Assembly (NCBI GenBank): GCA_947631865.1
Contig: CANRNF010000010.1
Span: 1 to 51,308, forward strand
DNA length: 51,308 nucleotides
From: an uncultured Oscillospiraceae bacterium
GTDB taxonomy: Bacteria; Bacillota; Clostridia; Oscillospirales; Oscillospiraceae
Reading direction: 5' to 3'
Shown one piece after another: positions 17,216-25,578 of this stretch. A program made the position numbers and the translations under genes. The notes under the pieces are model-generated. The model searched no databases and had not been told where the DNA came from. It saw nothing but the letters and a program-made list of their open reading frames with translations. Positions within the stretch are counted from its first letter, which is position 1. Each line of letters opens with the position of its first letter.

Positions 17216-17251
17216 CTCCCCGGTCGCATCTTTCAAAAGGATGTGTTATCT

Positions 17252-17947
17252 ATGTTGGAAGAACTGAAAAAAACAGTGTGGGAGGCAAACCTCCTCCTGC
17301 CGAAACACGGTCTCGTGACCTTCACCTGGGGCAATGTCTCCGGCATCGACCGGGACAAGGGTCTTGTGGTCATCAAGCCCTCCGGGGTGGAGTACGACGA
17401 GATGCGGCCCGAGGACATGGTGGTCATGGACCTGGATGGGAACCGGGTGGAGGGCCGCTATAAGCCCTCCAGCGACACGCCCACCCACATCGCCTTCTAT
17501 AAGGCCTTCCCCCACATCGGCGGCGTGGTCCACACCCACTCCCGCTGGGCCACCAGCTTTGCCCAAGCCGGGCGGGGCATCCCCGCCTATGGCACCACCC
17601 AGGGCGATTACTTCTACGGGGAGATCCCCTGCACCCGGAAGATGACCCCCGCCGAGATCGCCGGGGAGTACGAGCTGGAGACCGGCAACGTGGTCATAGA
17701 GACCTTCCGGGACCGGCACATCGACCCGGACCAGGTCCCCGCCGTGCTGGTGCACAGCCACGGCCCCTTCGCCTGGGGCACGGACCCCATGAACGCGGTG
17801 CACAACGCCGTGGTCCTGGAGGAGGTGGCCTTCATGGCCTTCCACGCTCTGGCGCTGACGCCGGACCTGCCCCCCATGCAGCAGGAGCTGCTGGACAAAC
17901 ACTATCTGCGCAAACACGGCCCCGGCGCCTATTACGGCCAGGGCTGA
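17252..17947 (+). CDS. araD: L-ribulose-5-phosphate 4-epimerase
   Basis: 231 residues, class II aldolase/AraD fold. It converts L-ribulose 5-phosphate to D-xylulose 5-phosphate. The Zn2+ ligands are visible in [13 protein letters not shown] (two His) and [11 protein letters not shown] (third His). [19 protein letters not shown] and [16 protein letters not shown] are family hallmarks. The start at 17252 is chosen because homologues begin [22 protein letters not shown], although the ribosome site (AAAAGGATG) is modest. Completes the ara pathway with araA and the FGGY kinase. Confidence 0.95.
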   Translation: MLEELKKTVWEANLLLPKHGLVTFTWGNVSGIDRDKGLVVIKPSGVEYDEMRPEDMVVMDLDGNRVEGRYKPSSDTPTHIAFYKAFPHIGGVVHTHSRWATSFAQAGRGIPAYGTTQGDYFYGEIPCTRKMTPAEIAGEYELETGNVVIETFRDRHIDPDQVPAVLVHSHGPFAWGTDPMNAVHNAVVLEEVAFMAFHALALTPDLPPMQQELLDKHYLRKHGPGAYYGQG

Positions 17948-17971
17948 CCCATAGGATCGAGGTAAAATGTT

Positions 17972-18826
17972 ATGACATCAAAGGAAAAAAAGCAGCTGGC
18001 CATCGCCGCCTGCAAAATACGCATGGGCGCTCTGGAGGGCGTCCACGCCGCCAAGGCCGGCCACCCCGGCGGCAGCCTCTCGGCGGCGGACATGTTCGCC
18101 TACCTCTATTTTAAGGAGCTGAACATCGACCCCGCCAATCCCCACATGGAGGACCGGGATCGCTTCGTCCTCTCGAAGGGCCACACCGCCCCCGGCCTCT
18201 ACGCCGCGCTGGCCCTCCGGGGGTTCTTCCCCTGGGAGGACTTAAAGACCCTGCGCCAGATCGGCAGCCACCTCCAGGGCCACCCCAACATGGCCATGAC
18301 CCCCGGCGTGGACATGTCCACCGGCTCTCTGGGCCAGGGCATCTCCGCCGCGGCGGGCATGGCGCTGGCCGCGAAGGTGAAGGGCCTGCCCATCCGGGTA
18401 TACACCCTGCTGGGCGACGGCGAGATCGAGGAGGGCGAGGTCTGGGAGGCCACGATGTTCGCCCATCACCACAAGCTGGATGACCTGTGCGTGATCGTGG
18501 ACAACAACGGCCTGCAGATAGACGGCCCCATCGACCAGGTCATGAGCCCCTATCCCATCCCGGAGAAGTTCAAGGCCTTCGGCCTGCACGTCATCGAGAT
18601 CGACGGCCACGACTTCGACCAGATCGAGGCCGCCTTCAACGAGGCCCGGGAAACGAAGGGCGTGCCCACCGCCATCGTCATGAAGACCGTCAAGGGCAAG
18701 GGCGTATCCTTTATGGAGAATCAGGCCTCCTGGCACGGCAAGGCCCCCAACGACGAGGAATTCAAAAAAGCCATGGACGAGCTGAACGCCCGTCTGACGG
18801 AACTGGAGGGCGAGAAAGATGAGTGA
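17972..18826 (+). CDS. Transketolase, N-terminal subunit
   Basis: 284 residues. This half of a split transketolase binds thiamine pyrophosphate: the GDG...NN motif is GDGEIEEGEVWEA to VIVDNN, and GHPGGSLSAAD and LSKGHTAPGLYAAL form the substrate and cofactor pocket. It overlaps the next gene by 8 bp. Being in the arabinose operon, it channels the D-xylulose 5-phosphate made by AraD into the non-oxidative pentose phosphate pathway. Confidence 0.94.
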   Translation: MTSKEKKQLAIAACKIRMGALEGVHAAKAGHPGGSLSAADMFAYLYFKELNIDPANPHMEDRDRFVLSKGHTAPGLYAALALRGFFPWEDLKTLRQIGSHLQGHPNMAMTPGVDMSTGSLGQGISAAAGMALAAKVKGLPIRVYTLLGDGEIEEGEVWEATMFAHHHKLDDLCVIVDNNGLQIDGPIDQVMSPYPIPEKFKAFGLHVIEIDGHDFDQIEAAFNEARETKGVPTAIVMKTVKGKGVSFMENQASWHGKAPNDEEFKKAMDELNARLTELEGEKDE

Positions 18827-19748
18827 TGTGAAAAAGACGGCCACCCGCGAGAGCTACGGCAACGCCCTCAAGGAGCTGGGCGCTCTGCACCCGGACGTGA
18901 TCGTGTTCGACGCGGACCTGTCCGCCTCCACCAAGACCGGCGTCTTCCGGGCCGCGTACCCGGAGCGCCACTTCAACTGCGGCATCGCAGAGGGCAATAT
19001 GATGGCCGTGGCGGCGGGCGCGGCGGCCATGGGCCTGGTGCCCTACGCCTCCAGCTTCGCCATGTTCGCCTCCGGCCGGGCCTTTGAGCAGGTGCGCAAC
19101 TCCATCGGCTACACCCAGCTGAACGTGAAGATCGGCGCCACCCACGGCGGCATCTCCGTGGGCGAGGACGGCGCTTCCCACCAGTGCTGCGAGGACTTCG
19201 CCCTCATGCGCTCCATCCCCGGCATGGTGGTCATGAGCCCCGCCGACGACGCGGAGGCCAAGGCCATGGTGTTCGCCGCTTACGACCACCCCGGCCCCGT
19301 GTATATGCGCTTCGGCCGGGCCCCGGTGCCCGCCGTCCACGGGGACGATTACAAGTTCACCATCGGCAAGGGCGAGACCCTGGCCGAGGGTACGGACGTG
19401 GCCATCATCGCCAACGGCCTGTGCGTGGCCGAGGCACTGGGCGCCCGGGACATCCTGGCCCAGGAGGGCATCTCCGCCCGGGTCATCAACATGGGCACCA
19501 TCAAGCCCCTGGACGAAGAGCTGGTGCTGAAGGCCGCCCGTGAGTGCAAGAAGATCGTCACCTGCGAGGAGCACAGCGTCATCGGCGGCCTGGGCGAGGC
19601 CGTGTGCGCCGTGGTGGCGGAGGCGGGCCTCTCCTGCCCGGTGAAGCGGGTGGGCGTGCAGGACGTGTTCGGCCACTCCGGCCCTTTCACCGCCCTGCTG
19701 GAGGAGTTTGGCCTCACCGCGCCCCATATCGCGGAAGCATGTAGGTAA
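18819..19748 (+). CDS. Transketolase, C-terminal subunit
   Basis: 309 residues. It contains the pyrimidine-binding domain (DADLSASTKTGVFRAAYPERHFNCGIAEGNMM, with the catalytic Glu in GIAEGNM), the GATHGGISVGEDGASHQ loop, and the C-terminal domain (INMGTIKPLDEELVLKAAREC). It works as a heteromer with the preceding subunit. Last gene of the arabinose operon; a GC-rich hairpin follows. Confidence 0.94.
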   Translation: MSDVKKTATRESYGNALKELGALHPDVIVFDADLSASTKTGVFRAAYPERHFNCGIAEGNMMAVAAGAAAMGLVPYASSFAMFASGRAFEQVRNSIGYTQLNVKIGATHGGISVGEDGASHQCCEDFALMRSIPGMVVMSPADDAEAKAMVFAAYDHPGPVYMRFGRAPVPAVHGDDYKFTIGKGETLAEGTDVAIIANGLCVAEALGARDILAQEGISARVINMGTIKPLDEELVLKAARECKKIVTCEEHSVIGGLGEAVCAVVAEAGLSCPVKRVGVQDVFGHSGPFTALLEEFGLTAPHIAEACR

Positions 19749-19768
19749 CCTAATACAACGCAAAAGAC

Positions 19769-19786
19769 CGGCCCCGTTTGGGGCCG
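19769..19786 (+). terminator. Terminator-like hairpin of the arabinose operon
   Basis: CGGCCCC-GTTT-GGGGCCG lies 20 bases after the last stop, followed by ATCTATTTAT. Confidence 0.6.
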
Positions 19787-19933
19787 ATCTATTTATCTGC
19801 TCTCGTCTTGCTCCTCGCGTCACATCCTGTACCTCCGTCGGAACCGACGATATACTTCCGTCATTGTTCCTCCTTCGGCACAGTCTGCTGCCGCTCGTCG
19901 CTTGCCACACGCCGGATGAGTGCGCATGCCGAC

Positions 19934-20022
19934 GGCGCTCCAAGGAGGCAGTGTCCCTCGAACGAACATTGTTGAGCGTAGCGAAACCGTTCGCGAGGGC
20001 CACTGTCGACGCAGGGAGCGCC
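19934..20022. repeat. Nested imperfect inverted repeat
   Basis: GGCGCTCC (19934-19941) pairs with GGAGCGCC (20015-20022), CAGTG with CACTG, and CCCTCG with CGAGGG, giving one long interrupted stem around a loop with GAGCGTAGCGAAAC. Different in sequence from repeats A-C. No gene is seen in 19790-20039. It could be another dispersed element or a transcript-end structure for the flavoprotein gene ending at 20040. Confidence 0.5.
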
Positions 20023-20039
20023 ATGGCACCAACGTGCCC

Positions 20040-21890
20040 TTACTTCAACGGCTCGAAGTCCTCCGCGCCGTGCTTGCACAGGGGGCAGATGAAGTCCGCG
20101 GGCAGGGTGTCGCCCTCGTAGATATAGCCGCAGATCTTGCACACGAAGCCCTTTTTCTTCTCCAGCACCGGGGGCTTGGGCTTGATGTGGTCGAAGTAGT
20201 ACTGGTACGTCACGCTGGGCTCGTCAGACAGCTTCTTCGCCTCGGTCACGTCCGCGATGAACAGGGTGTGGGTGCCGCAGTCGATGGCATTCACCACCTT
20301 GGCGGAGATGAAGGCGTTGGTGAAGCCGGGGATATAGCAAAGGCCGTTCTGGCTGCGGGCCGCGTCGGGCCAGTTGGCCAGCTTTTCGGCGGTGCGGCCG
20401 GACTGGAAGCCGAAGTGCTTGAAAATGTCCATCGTCGCGCTGGTGCTCAGGGTGGAGACGTTGAACACGCCGGTCTTGGCCACCATATCGTGGGTGTAGT
20501 TTTCCTTGTTCACGGCGATGGAGATGCGAAGGGGCGAGCCCGTCACCTGCTGGACGGTGTTGATGATGCAGCCGTTGTCCTTGTCCCCGTCCTTGGCGGT
20601 GAGGACGAACAGACCGTAGGAGAGGGTGCGGATGGCGGCGGAGTCGATGGTCTTGTCCGCCGGGGCCTCGGGATGGGCGGCCTCCTCCTTGGCCTGGATG
20701 GACGCGGCCACCGCGTCCGCCAGGGCCTGGAGCTCGCCCAGCTGGTCCTCTTTGAGGGCGGAGCGGATGGTGAGGCCCGCGTCCAGGTAAGTCATGTTCT
20801 TGAGGCCGGAGAGCATCTCGCGCATGAGCTTGCCGGAGGTGGGGGCCCAGGAGCCGTTTTCCACAAAGGCCACGGTCCGATTCTGCAGGTTGTGGGCGGC
20901 GATGTCGTGCAGGAGGTTCTCCATGTTCACGAATACCCCCGCGTTGTAGGTGGTGGAGGCGAAGATGATGTGGCTGCAGCGGAAGGCCTCGGCCACGATA
21001 TAGCTGGGGTGGGTCACGGACACGTCGTACAGCGCCGTGCGCACCCCCTGCTCCGCCAGCCGCGCCGCGATGATCTCGGCGGTGTTCTCAGTGTGGCCGT
21101 ACACGGAGGCATAGGCGATGAGGACCTGGTCGTCCTCGGGCGTGTAGCCGCTCCACTTCACGTACTTCTCCAAAAAGTCCCCGATGCCCCGGCGCCAGAC
21201 ATAGCCGTGGAGGGGGCAAATGAGGGCGATGTCCAAACCAACGGCCTTTTTCAGCACCGCCTGGACCTGGTTGCCGTACTTGCCCACGATGTTGGTGTAG
21301 TACCGACGGGCCTCGGTCATATAGACCTGGTCCCCGGCGGCGTGGTCGGCGAATATCTCCCCGTCCAGAGCCCCGAAGGAGCCGAAGGCGTCCGCGGAGA
21401 ACAGGGCCTTTTCGGTGGTCTCATAGGTCATCATGACCTCCGGCCAGTGGACCATGGGGGCCATGACGAAGGTAAAGGTGTGTTTGCCGGTGCAGAGGGT
21501 GTCCCCCTCCTTCACCAGGTGGACATGGGAGTCCACGTCGAAGGTAAAGTACTGCTTCATCATGGCGGCGATCTTCTGGTTGCAGACGATCTTCACCTCC
21601 GGCCAGCGCAGCACCAGCTCCTCGATGGTGGCGGCGTGGTCCGGCTCCATGTGGTTCACCACGAGCCAGTCAAGCTCCCGGCCGTGGAGCAGGTGGCGGA
21701 TGTTCTCGAAAAACACGTCACGGACGGCCCGGTCCACGGTGTCCAGCACCACGGTCTGGTCGTCCTCCACGAAATAGGAGTTGTAGCTGACGCCGTTCGG
21801 CACCGGGTAGACGTTCTCAAAAAGGCTGATGCGCCGGTCGTTCCCGCCGATCCATGTGATGGCGTCGGTGATCTTTTTTACGCAGTACAT
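20040..21890 (-). CDS. FprA flavodiiron protein fused to flavin reductase and rubredoxin
   Basis: 616 residues, four domains. Residues 1-250 form a metallo-beta-lactamase-like diiron domain with NHMEPDH and a later LICPLHGYVW histidine. About 255-395 is flavodoxin-like (IAYASVYGHTENTAE, FASTTYNAGVF). About 418-560 is a flavin reductase (YGLFVLTAKDGDKDNGCIINTVQQ). The C-terminal 45 residues are rubredoxin (CKICGY ... CPLCKHG, four Cys for one Fe). Core FDPs reduce O2 or NO. In Moorella the reductase and rubredoxin parts are a separate protein (Hrb); here both are fused to FprA, so NAD(P)H-to-diiron electron flow could occur in one chain. The gene stands alone with its own promoter. It probably protects this anaerobe from oxygen or NO. 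Confidence 0.93.
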   Translation of the reverse strand: MYCVKKITDAITWIGGNDRRISLFENVYPVPNGVSYNSYFVEDDQTVVLDTVDRAVRDVFFENIRHLLHGRELDWLVVNHMEPDHAATIEELVLRWPEVKIVCNQKIAAMMKQYFTFDVDSHVHLVKEGDTLCTGKHTFTFVMAPMVHWPEVMMTYETTEKALFSADAFGSFGALDGEIFADHAAGDQVYMTEARRYYTNIVGKYGNQVQAVLKKAVGLDIALICPLHGYVWRRGIGDFLEKYVKWSGYTPEDDQVLIAYASVYGHTENTAEIIAARLAEQGVRTALYDVSVTHPSYIVAEAFRCSHIIFASTTYNAGVFVNMENLLHDIAAHNLQNRTVAFVENGSWAPTSGKLMREMLSGLKNMTYLDAGLTIRSALKEDQLGELQALADAVAASIQAKEEAAHPEAPADKTIDSAAIRTLSYGLFVLTAKDGDKDNGCIINTVQQVTGSPLRISIAVNKENYTHDMVAKTGVFNVSTLSTSATMDIFKHFGFQSGRTAEKLANWPDAARSQNGLCYIPGFTNAFISAKVVNAIDCGTHTLFIADVTEAKKLSDEPSVTYQYYFDHIKPKPPVLEKKKGFVCKICGYIYEGDTLPADFICPLCKHGAEDFEPLK

Positions 21891-21924
21891 TTCTTATCCT
21901 CCCTGGTATGCATTCGATGGGACC

Positions 21925-21952
21925 ATTATACCAAAATCTCCCCCGATTGCAA
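21925..21952 (-). promoter_or_regulatory. Promoter of the FprA fusion gene
   Basis: On the minus strand, TTGCAA (21947-21952) and TATAAT (21925-21930) are separated by 16 bp. A TG one base before the -10 box makes it an extended -10 promoter. Confidence 0.7.
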
Positions 21953-21977
21953 GGAGATATGCCGCACGAAGCACCCC

Positions 21978-22107
21978 AGCCTCCCTCTGACGAGGGAGGT
22001 GGCACGGCGCAAGCCGTGACGGAGGGAGAGATATTTCAGGCTGGCGGTCATCTGTCTCTCCCCCAGTCTCGCTTACGCTCGACAGCCCCCTCGTCAGAGG
22101 GGGCCTT
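21978..22107. repeat. MITE-like palindromic repeat C
   Basis: Same architecture as repeats A and B but diverged: CCTCCCTC-TGAC-GAGGGAGG at one end, CACGGC-GCAA-GCCGTG next to it, and CCCCCTC-GTCA-GAGGGGG at the other end. It lies between the FprA promoter and the 3' end of the leader-peptide gene at 22178. Confidence 0.7.
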
Positions 22108-22136
22108 TTGCTGCGTTTTCTGCAAAGCCCCCGCGC

Positions 22137-22166
22137 AAAAAAGAGGCCATCCATAGAGACGGCCTC
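22137..22166 (-). terminator. Intrinsic terminator of leader-peptide gene 1
   Basis: Read on the minus strand, GAGGCCGTC and GGATGGCCTC form a stem followed by six T residues. It lies 12 bases after the stop codon of the frame at 22178-22368 and supports that locus as a real transcription unit. Confidence 0.75.
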
Positions 22167-22177
22167 TTGTTCTTCAT

Positions 22178-22368
22178 TTATGGCTGCTGCCACTTATCCT
22201 TATCCACACCGAACTGCTCATATACAAATTCCCAGGCTTCTTCGGCTTTTTGCAGCCAAAAGGGTTTCTCCTCTCCGCCGGAGACAGCACCCAGGACGTC
22301 ATCATCCAGGGCGGCGTCCTTCTGTTCAGGGGTTACCCCCCCCCCCCGATTTTCTTATCCTCAGTCAT
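22178..22368 (-). CDS. Double-glycine leader peptide 1, interrupted at a 12-G tract
   Basis: ATG at 22366-22368, preceded by AGGAGG. The frame reads MTEDKKI, enters twelve consecutive G (22336-22347) and, as sequenced, hits TAA after four glycines. With one G more (13) or two fewer (10) it continues in frame: GVTPEQKDAALDDDVLGAVSGG, then EEKPFWLQKAEEAWEFVYEQ and FGVDKDKWQQP, 63 residues in all. The LxDDxLxxVSGG segment is a classic double-glycine leader of bacteriocin/RiPP-type precursors. It has its own promoter, palindromic site and terminator. Possibilities are phase variation by slipped-strand pairing, transcriptional slippage, or an assembly error in the homopolymer. The paralogue at 25669 has the same defect. 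No C39-type exporter is in the window. Confidence 0.7.
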
Positions 22369-22398
22369 CGTATTATTCCTCCTTGATGATTTGATCAC

Positions 22399-22452
22399 AG
22401 TATCAGACATTCCGGGGCATTTGTCAACCATTTTGTCCCGAATCGACAAAAT
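22399..22452 (-). promoter_or_regulatory. Promoter and upstream palindrome of leader-peptide gene 1
   Basis: Minus strand: TTGACA (22422-22427), 17-bp spacer, GATACT (22399-22404). Three bases upstream of the -35 box is TTTTGTC-N7-GACAAAA (22431-22451; ATTTTGTC/GACAAAAT if extended to 22430-22452). The same 21 bp stand at the same distance from the -35 box of leader-peptide gene 2. A site touching -35 from upstream suits an activator. Confidence 0.75.
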
Positions 22453-22454
22453 CG

Positions 22455-22488
22455 CGGCCTGAATTGCGCGCCGCACGCCTTCAGGCCG
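22455..22488. other. Inverted repeat between divergent promoters
   Basis: CGGCCTGAA (22455-22463) pairs with TTCAGGCCG (22480-22488). It lies between the leftward leader-peptide promoter and the rightward peptidase promoter. It may be a binding site or a transcript-end hairpin; no T-run. Confidence 0.4.
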
Positions 22489-22515
22489 GCAGCCTGGCAG
22501 AGAAAGGCAAAAATG

Positions 22516-22548
22516 CGGGTTGTAAAACCCGGTCGTATCGTGTAAATT
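22516..22548 (+). promoter_or_regulatory. Promoter of the M16C peptidase gene with overlapping palindrome
   Basis: TTGTAA (22520-22525), 17 bp, TAAATT (22543-22548). The -35 box lies inside CGGGTT-GTAA-AACCCG, a perfect 6-4-6 palindrome and possible repressor site. The leader also holds a CGGACGG/CCGTCCG hairpin (about 22569-22587) before the ribosome site. Confidence 0.6.
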
Positions 22549-22609
22549 AATAGTGTATGAAAAAACGCCGGACGGGGCTTCCGTCCGTTTTGGAAAGGAC
22601 AAAAACGCT

Positions 22610-25507
22610 ATGAAACAGGGCGATATTCTTCACGGCTTCAAAGTCCTCGCATCCCAGCCTCTTCCCGAGATCGGGGCGGTCATGTGGCGGATGGAATACG
22701 AGAAAAACGGCGCCCGGCTCATCTGGATGGACCGGGACGACGACAACAAGACCTTCTCCATCGGCTTCAAGACCATCCCCCAGGACGACACGGGCGTGTT
22801 CCACATCCTGGAGCACTCGGTGCTGAACGGCTCGGAGAAGTACCCGGTGAAGGAGCCCTTCGTGGAGCTTTTGAAGAGCTCCATGGCCACGTTTTTGAAC
22901 GCCATGACCTTCCCGGACAAGACCATGTACCCGGTCTCCTCCCGGAACGACCAGGACTTCCTGAACCTGGTGGACGTATACATGGACGCGGTGCTCCATC
23001 CCCTGAGCCTCACCGACCCCCACGCCTTCCGGCAGGAGGGCTGGCACTACGAGCTGGACGACGAGGACGGCGAGCTTCGTGTCAACGGTGTTGTCTACAA
23101 CGAGATGAAGGGCGCCTACGCCTCCTCCGACCGGGTGATGGCCAGCGAGCTGGAGCGGATGCTCTTCCCCGACAACTGCTACGGCCGCTCCTCCGGCGGC
23201 GACCCGGTGCACATCCCGGAGCTGACCTATGATGATTACCTGGCCAGCCACGCCCGGTTCTACCACCCCTCCAACAGCTATATCTTCCTGGACGGGCGGA
23301 TGGACCTGGACACCGTGCTGGCCAAGCTGGACGGCTTCCTCGCCTCCTACGAGCGCATAGACCCGGACGCTGACATCCCCATGCAGGCGCCCGTGGCCGC
23401 CGGGGAGAAGGCCGCCTGGTATGAGATAGGCCCGGAGGAGGACGAGGCCAACAAGGCCATCCTGGCCCAGGGCTGGGTGGTGGCCCGGTTCGATGAGCTG
23501 GAGAAGAACATGGCCCTGTCCGTGCTCACCACCGCCCTCACCGGCACCAACGACAGCCCCCTCACCAAGGCCCTGCTGGACGCGGGCCTCTGCGAGGACG
23601 TGTCTTTGGAAGTCGTGGACGGGGTGCAGCAGCTTTACGCCCTGCTGGTGCTCCGAAACGCCGACCCGGCGAAAAAGGATGAGATATGGGCCCTGGCGGA
23701 GAAGACCCTGGCCGGCCTCGCCGATCACGGCCTGGACCATGGGCATCTGGCCAGCATCCTGGACCGGCTGGAGTTCGTGACCCGGGAAAAGGACTTCGGC
23801 TCCATGCCCAAGGGCCTGGTGTACGCCATCAACGCTATGGAGACATGGCTCTACGGCGGCGACCCGGCCCAGAACTTCAGCTACGACGCCCTGTTCGCCT
23901 CCCTGCGGGAGAAGATCGGCGCGGGCTGGTTTGAGCTCTTCCTGCGCCGCTCCCTGCTGGACAACGGCCACACCGCCCGCGTCCTCATGCTGCCCTCCAA
24001 GACCCTGGGCGAGGAGAAGGCCAAGGCGGAGGCGGACCGCTGCGCCAGGATCAAGGCCGGTTGGGACAAGGAGACGGTCGCCCGGGTCATGGAGGATTTC
24101 CGCGTCCTCCGGGAGCGCCAGGCCCGGAAGGATACGCCGGAGGAGCTGGAGAGCCTGCCTGTGCTGGCCCTCGCGGACATCCCCGAGGAGCGGCCCATGC
24201 CCGTCTGGGAGGAGGCGAAAGCAGGGGACGCCACCGTCCTCTACGTGCCCCAGAAGACCGACGGCATCACCTATTTCGACATGTACTTCTCCCTGGACGA
24301 CGTCCCCACGGAGGAGCTGCCTCTGGCCAGCTTCCTCACAAAGCTCCTGGGCCAGACCGCCACGGAGCACTATACAGCTCTGGAGCTGCACAGCCGCATC
24401 GAGGCCGTGCTGGGCCACTTCGCCGCCAACGGCTCCGTGGCCGCCCGGGAGGCCCAGACGGCGGAGGCCCGGACCCTCTTCCAAGTGACCAGCGCCATGC
24501 TCTCTGCCAAGAAGGACGAGGCGGCGGACCTCTTGGAGGAGATCTTGCTCCGGTCCCGGTTCGATGACACCGCCTATATCTTCAACCTCCTGCGCCAGGA
24601 GCGCATCGGCCTGGAGCAGTCCATCATCATGAGCGGCAACGCCTATGCCTCCCTGCGCACGGCGGCCTCCGGCTCCGCCCGGGGCGCGGCGGTGGAGGCC
24701 CTGCAGGGCGTCACCTATCTGCGCTGGCTCCAGGCCGTGGAGAAGTCCTTTGACACGGAGGGCCCCGTTCTGTGCGAAAAGCTTTCGGCTCTCGCCAAAA
24801 GACTGTTCTCCCGTGAGCGGGTCCTGTGCTGCCTCACCGGCGAGCGGGACGAGGCCTTCCCGGAAAAGGTCCTTTCCGCCTTGGGCACGGAGCCCATGGG
24901 CCCCGCGGCGGCCCGCACGCCCTTCCCCGCCCGGAAGGAGGGCTTCCTCATCCCCGCCGCCATCGGCTTTGCCTGCAAGGGCGCGAATCTGTATAACTTG
25001 GGCGGGGCCATTACCGGCGCGGCCCGTGTGAGCGCAAAGCTGCTCACCTTTGACTACCTCTGGAACGCGGTGCGTGTCCAGGGCGGCGCCTACGGGGTGA
25101 ACCTGTCCCTGCGCCGGGAGGGCGACGTGCTCTTCACCAGCTACCGGGACCCCAGCCCCGCCCGGACCCTGGACTGCTTCGATGCGTGCGGCCAGACCCT
25201 GCGGGACACCCTGGCCAAGGGCGAGAGCGTGGACAAGTATATCATCAGCACCGTCTCCGACACGGAGCCTCTCATGACCCCCCGGACGGAGGGCGTCCGC
25301 GCCGCGGCCATGTTCCTCACCGGCCAGACCGGTCAGGACCTGCAGCGGGAGCGCAGCCAGATCCTCCACGCCACCCGGGAGCAGATGGCCGCCTTCGCCG
25401 GCGCCCTGGATGACGTCTGCGCCCAGGAGCGGGTCTGTGTCATCGGCGGCAAGGCCGTCCTGGACGCCTGCCAGGGCTTGGACAGCGTGGAGCCGATACA
25501 ACAGTAA
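22610..25507 (+). CDS. M16C zinc metallopeptidase (presequence-protease/insulinase family)
   Basis: 965 residues, the normal size for the single-chain PreP-like group. The inverted zinc motif HILEH is at residues 65-69. The third ligand glutamate lies about 80 residues later, and the motif NAMTFPDKTMYPV after it is characteristic of M16C. Four homologous domains form a closing chamber that degrades peptides rather than folded proteins. ATG at 22610 is chosen because homologues begin GDxxHGFKV right after it. AAAGGA lies about 11 bases upstream. It is flanked by two leader-peptide loci transcribed leftward. A role in peptide turnover is certain in kind; a link to those peptides is only positional. 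Confidence 0.92.
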   Translation: MKQGDILHGFKVLASQPLPEIGAVMWRMEYEKNGARLIWMDRDDDNKTFSIGFKTIPQDDTGVFHILEHSVLNGSEKYPVKEPFVELLKSSMATFLNAMTFPDKTMYPVSSRNDQDFLNLVDVYMDAVLHPLSLTDPHAFRQEGWHYELDDEDGELRVNGVVYNEMKGAYASSDRVMASELERMLFPDNCYGRSSGGDPVHIPELTYDDYLASHARFYHPSNSYIFLDGRMDLDTVLAKLDGFLASYERIDPDADIPMQAPVAAGEKAAWYEIGPEEDEANKAILAQGWVVARFDELEKNMALSVLTTALTGTNDSPLTKALLDAGLCEDVSLEVVDGVQQLYALLVLRNADPAKKDEIWALAEKTLAGLADHGLDHGHLASILDRLEFVTREKDFGSMPKGLVYAINAMETWLYGGDPAQNFSYDALFASLREKIGAGWFELFLRRSLLDNGHTARVLMLPSKTLGEEKAKAEADRCARIKAGWDKETVARVMEDFRVLRERQARKDTPEELESLPVLALADIPEERPMPVWEEAKAGDATVLYVPQKTDGITYFDMYFSLDDVPTEELPLASFLTKLLGQTATEHYTALELHSRIEAVLGHFAANGSVAAREAQTAEARTLFQVTSAMLSAKKDEAADLLEEILLRSRFDDTAYIFNLLRQERIGLEQSIIMSGNAYASLRTAASGSARGAAVEALQGVTYLRWLQAVEKSFDTEGPVLCEKLSALAKRLFSRERVLCCLTGERDEAFPEKVLSALGTEPMGPAAARTPFPARKEGFLIPAAIGFACKGANLYNLGGAITGAARVSAKLLTFDYLWNAVRVQGGAYGVNLSLRREGDVLFTSYRDPSPARTLDCFDACGQTLRDTLAKGESVDKYIISTVSDTEPLMTPRTEGVRAAAMFLTGQTGQDLQRERSQILHATREQMAAFAGALDDVCAQERVCVIGGKAVLDACQGLDSVEPIQQ

Positions 25508-25514
25508 GCGAACA

Positions 25515-25542
25515 GCGCCCCCGGACCTTCGTCCGGGGGCGC
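25515..25542 (+). terminator. Intrinsic terminator of the M16C gene
   Basis: GCGCCCCCGGAC-CTTC-GTCCGGGGGCGC, a perfect 12-bp stem followed by TTCTTCT, 7 bases after the stop codon. It may also stop leftward reading from the leader-peptide locus. Confidence 0.85.
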
Positions 25543-25578
25543 TTCTTCTATACCATCCGCTTATTTTCGGCTGATCTG

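Noticed and set aside
22610-25507. M16C peptidase as the dedicated leader peptidase of the GG peptides
   Set aside because: Double-glycine leaders are normally cut by C39 domains of exporters. M16C enzymes degrade free peptides, and only position links them here.
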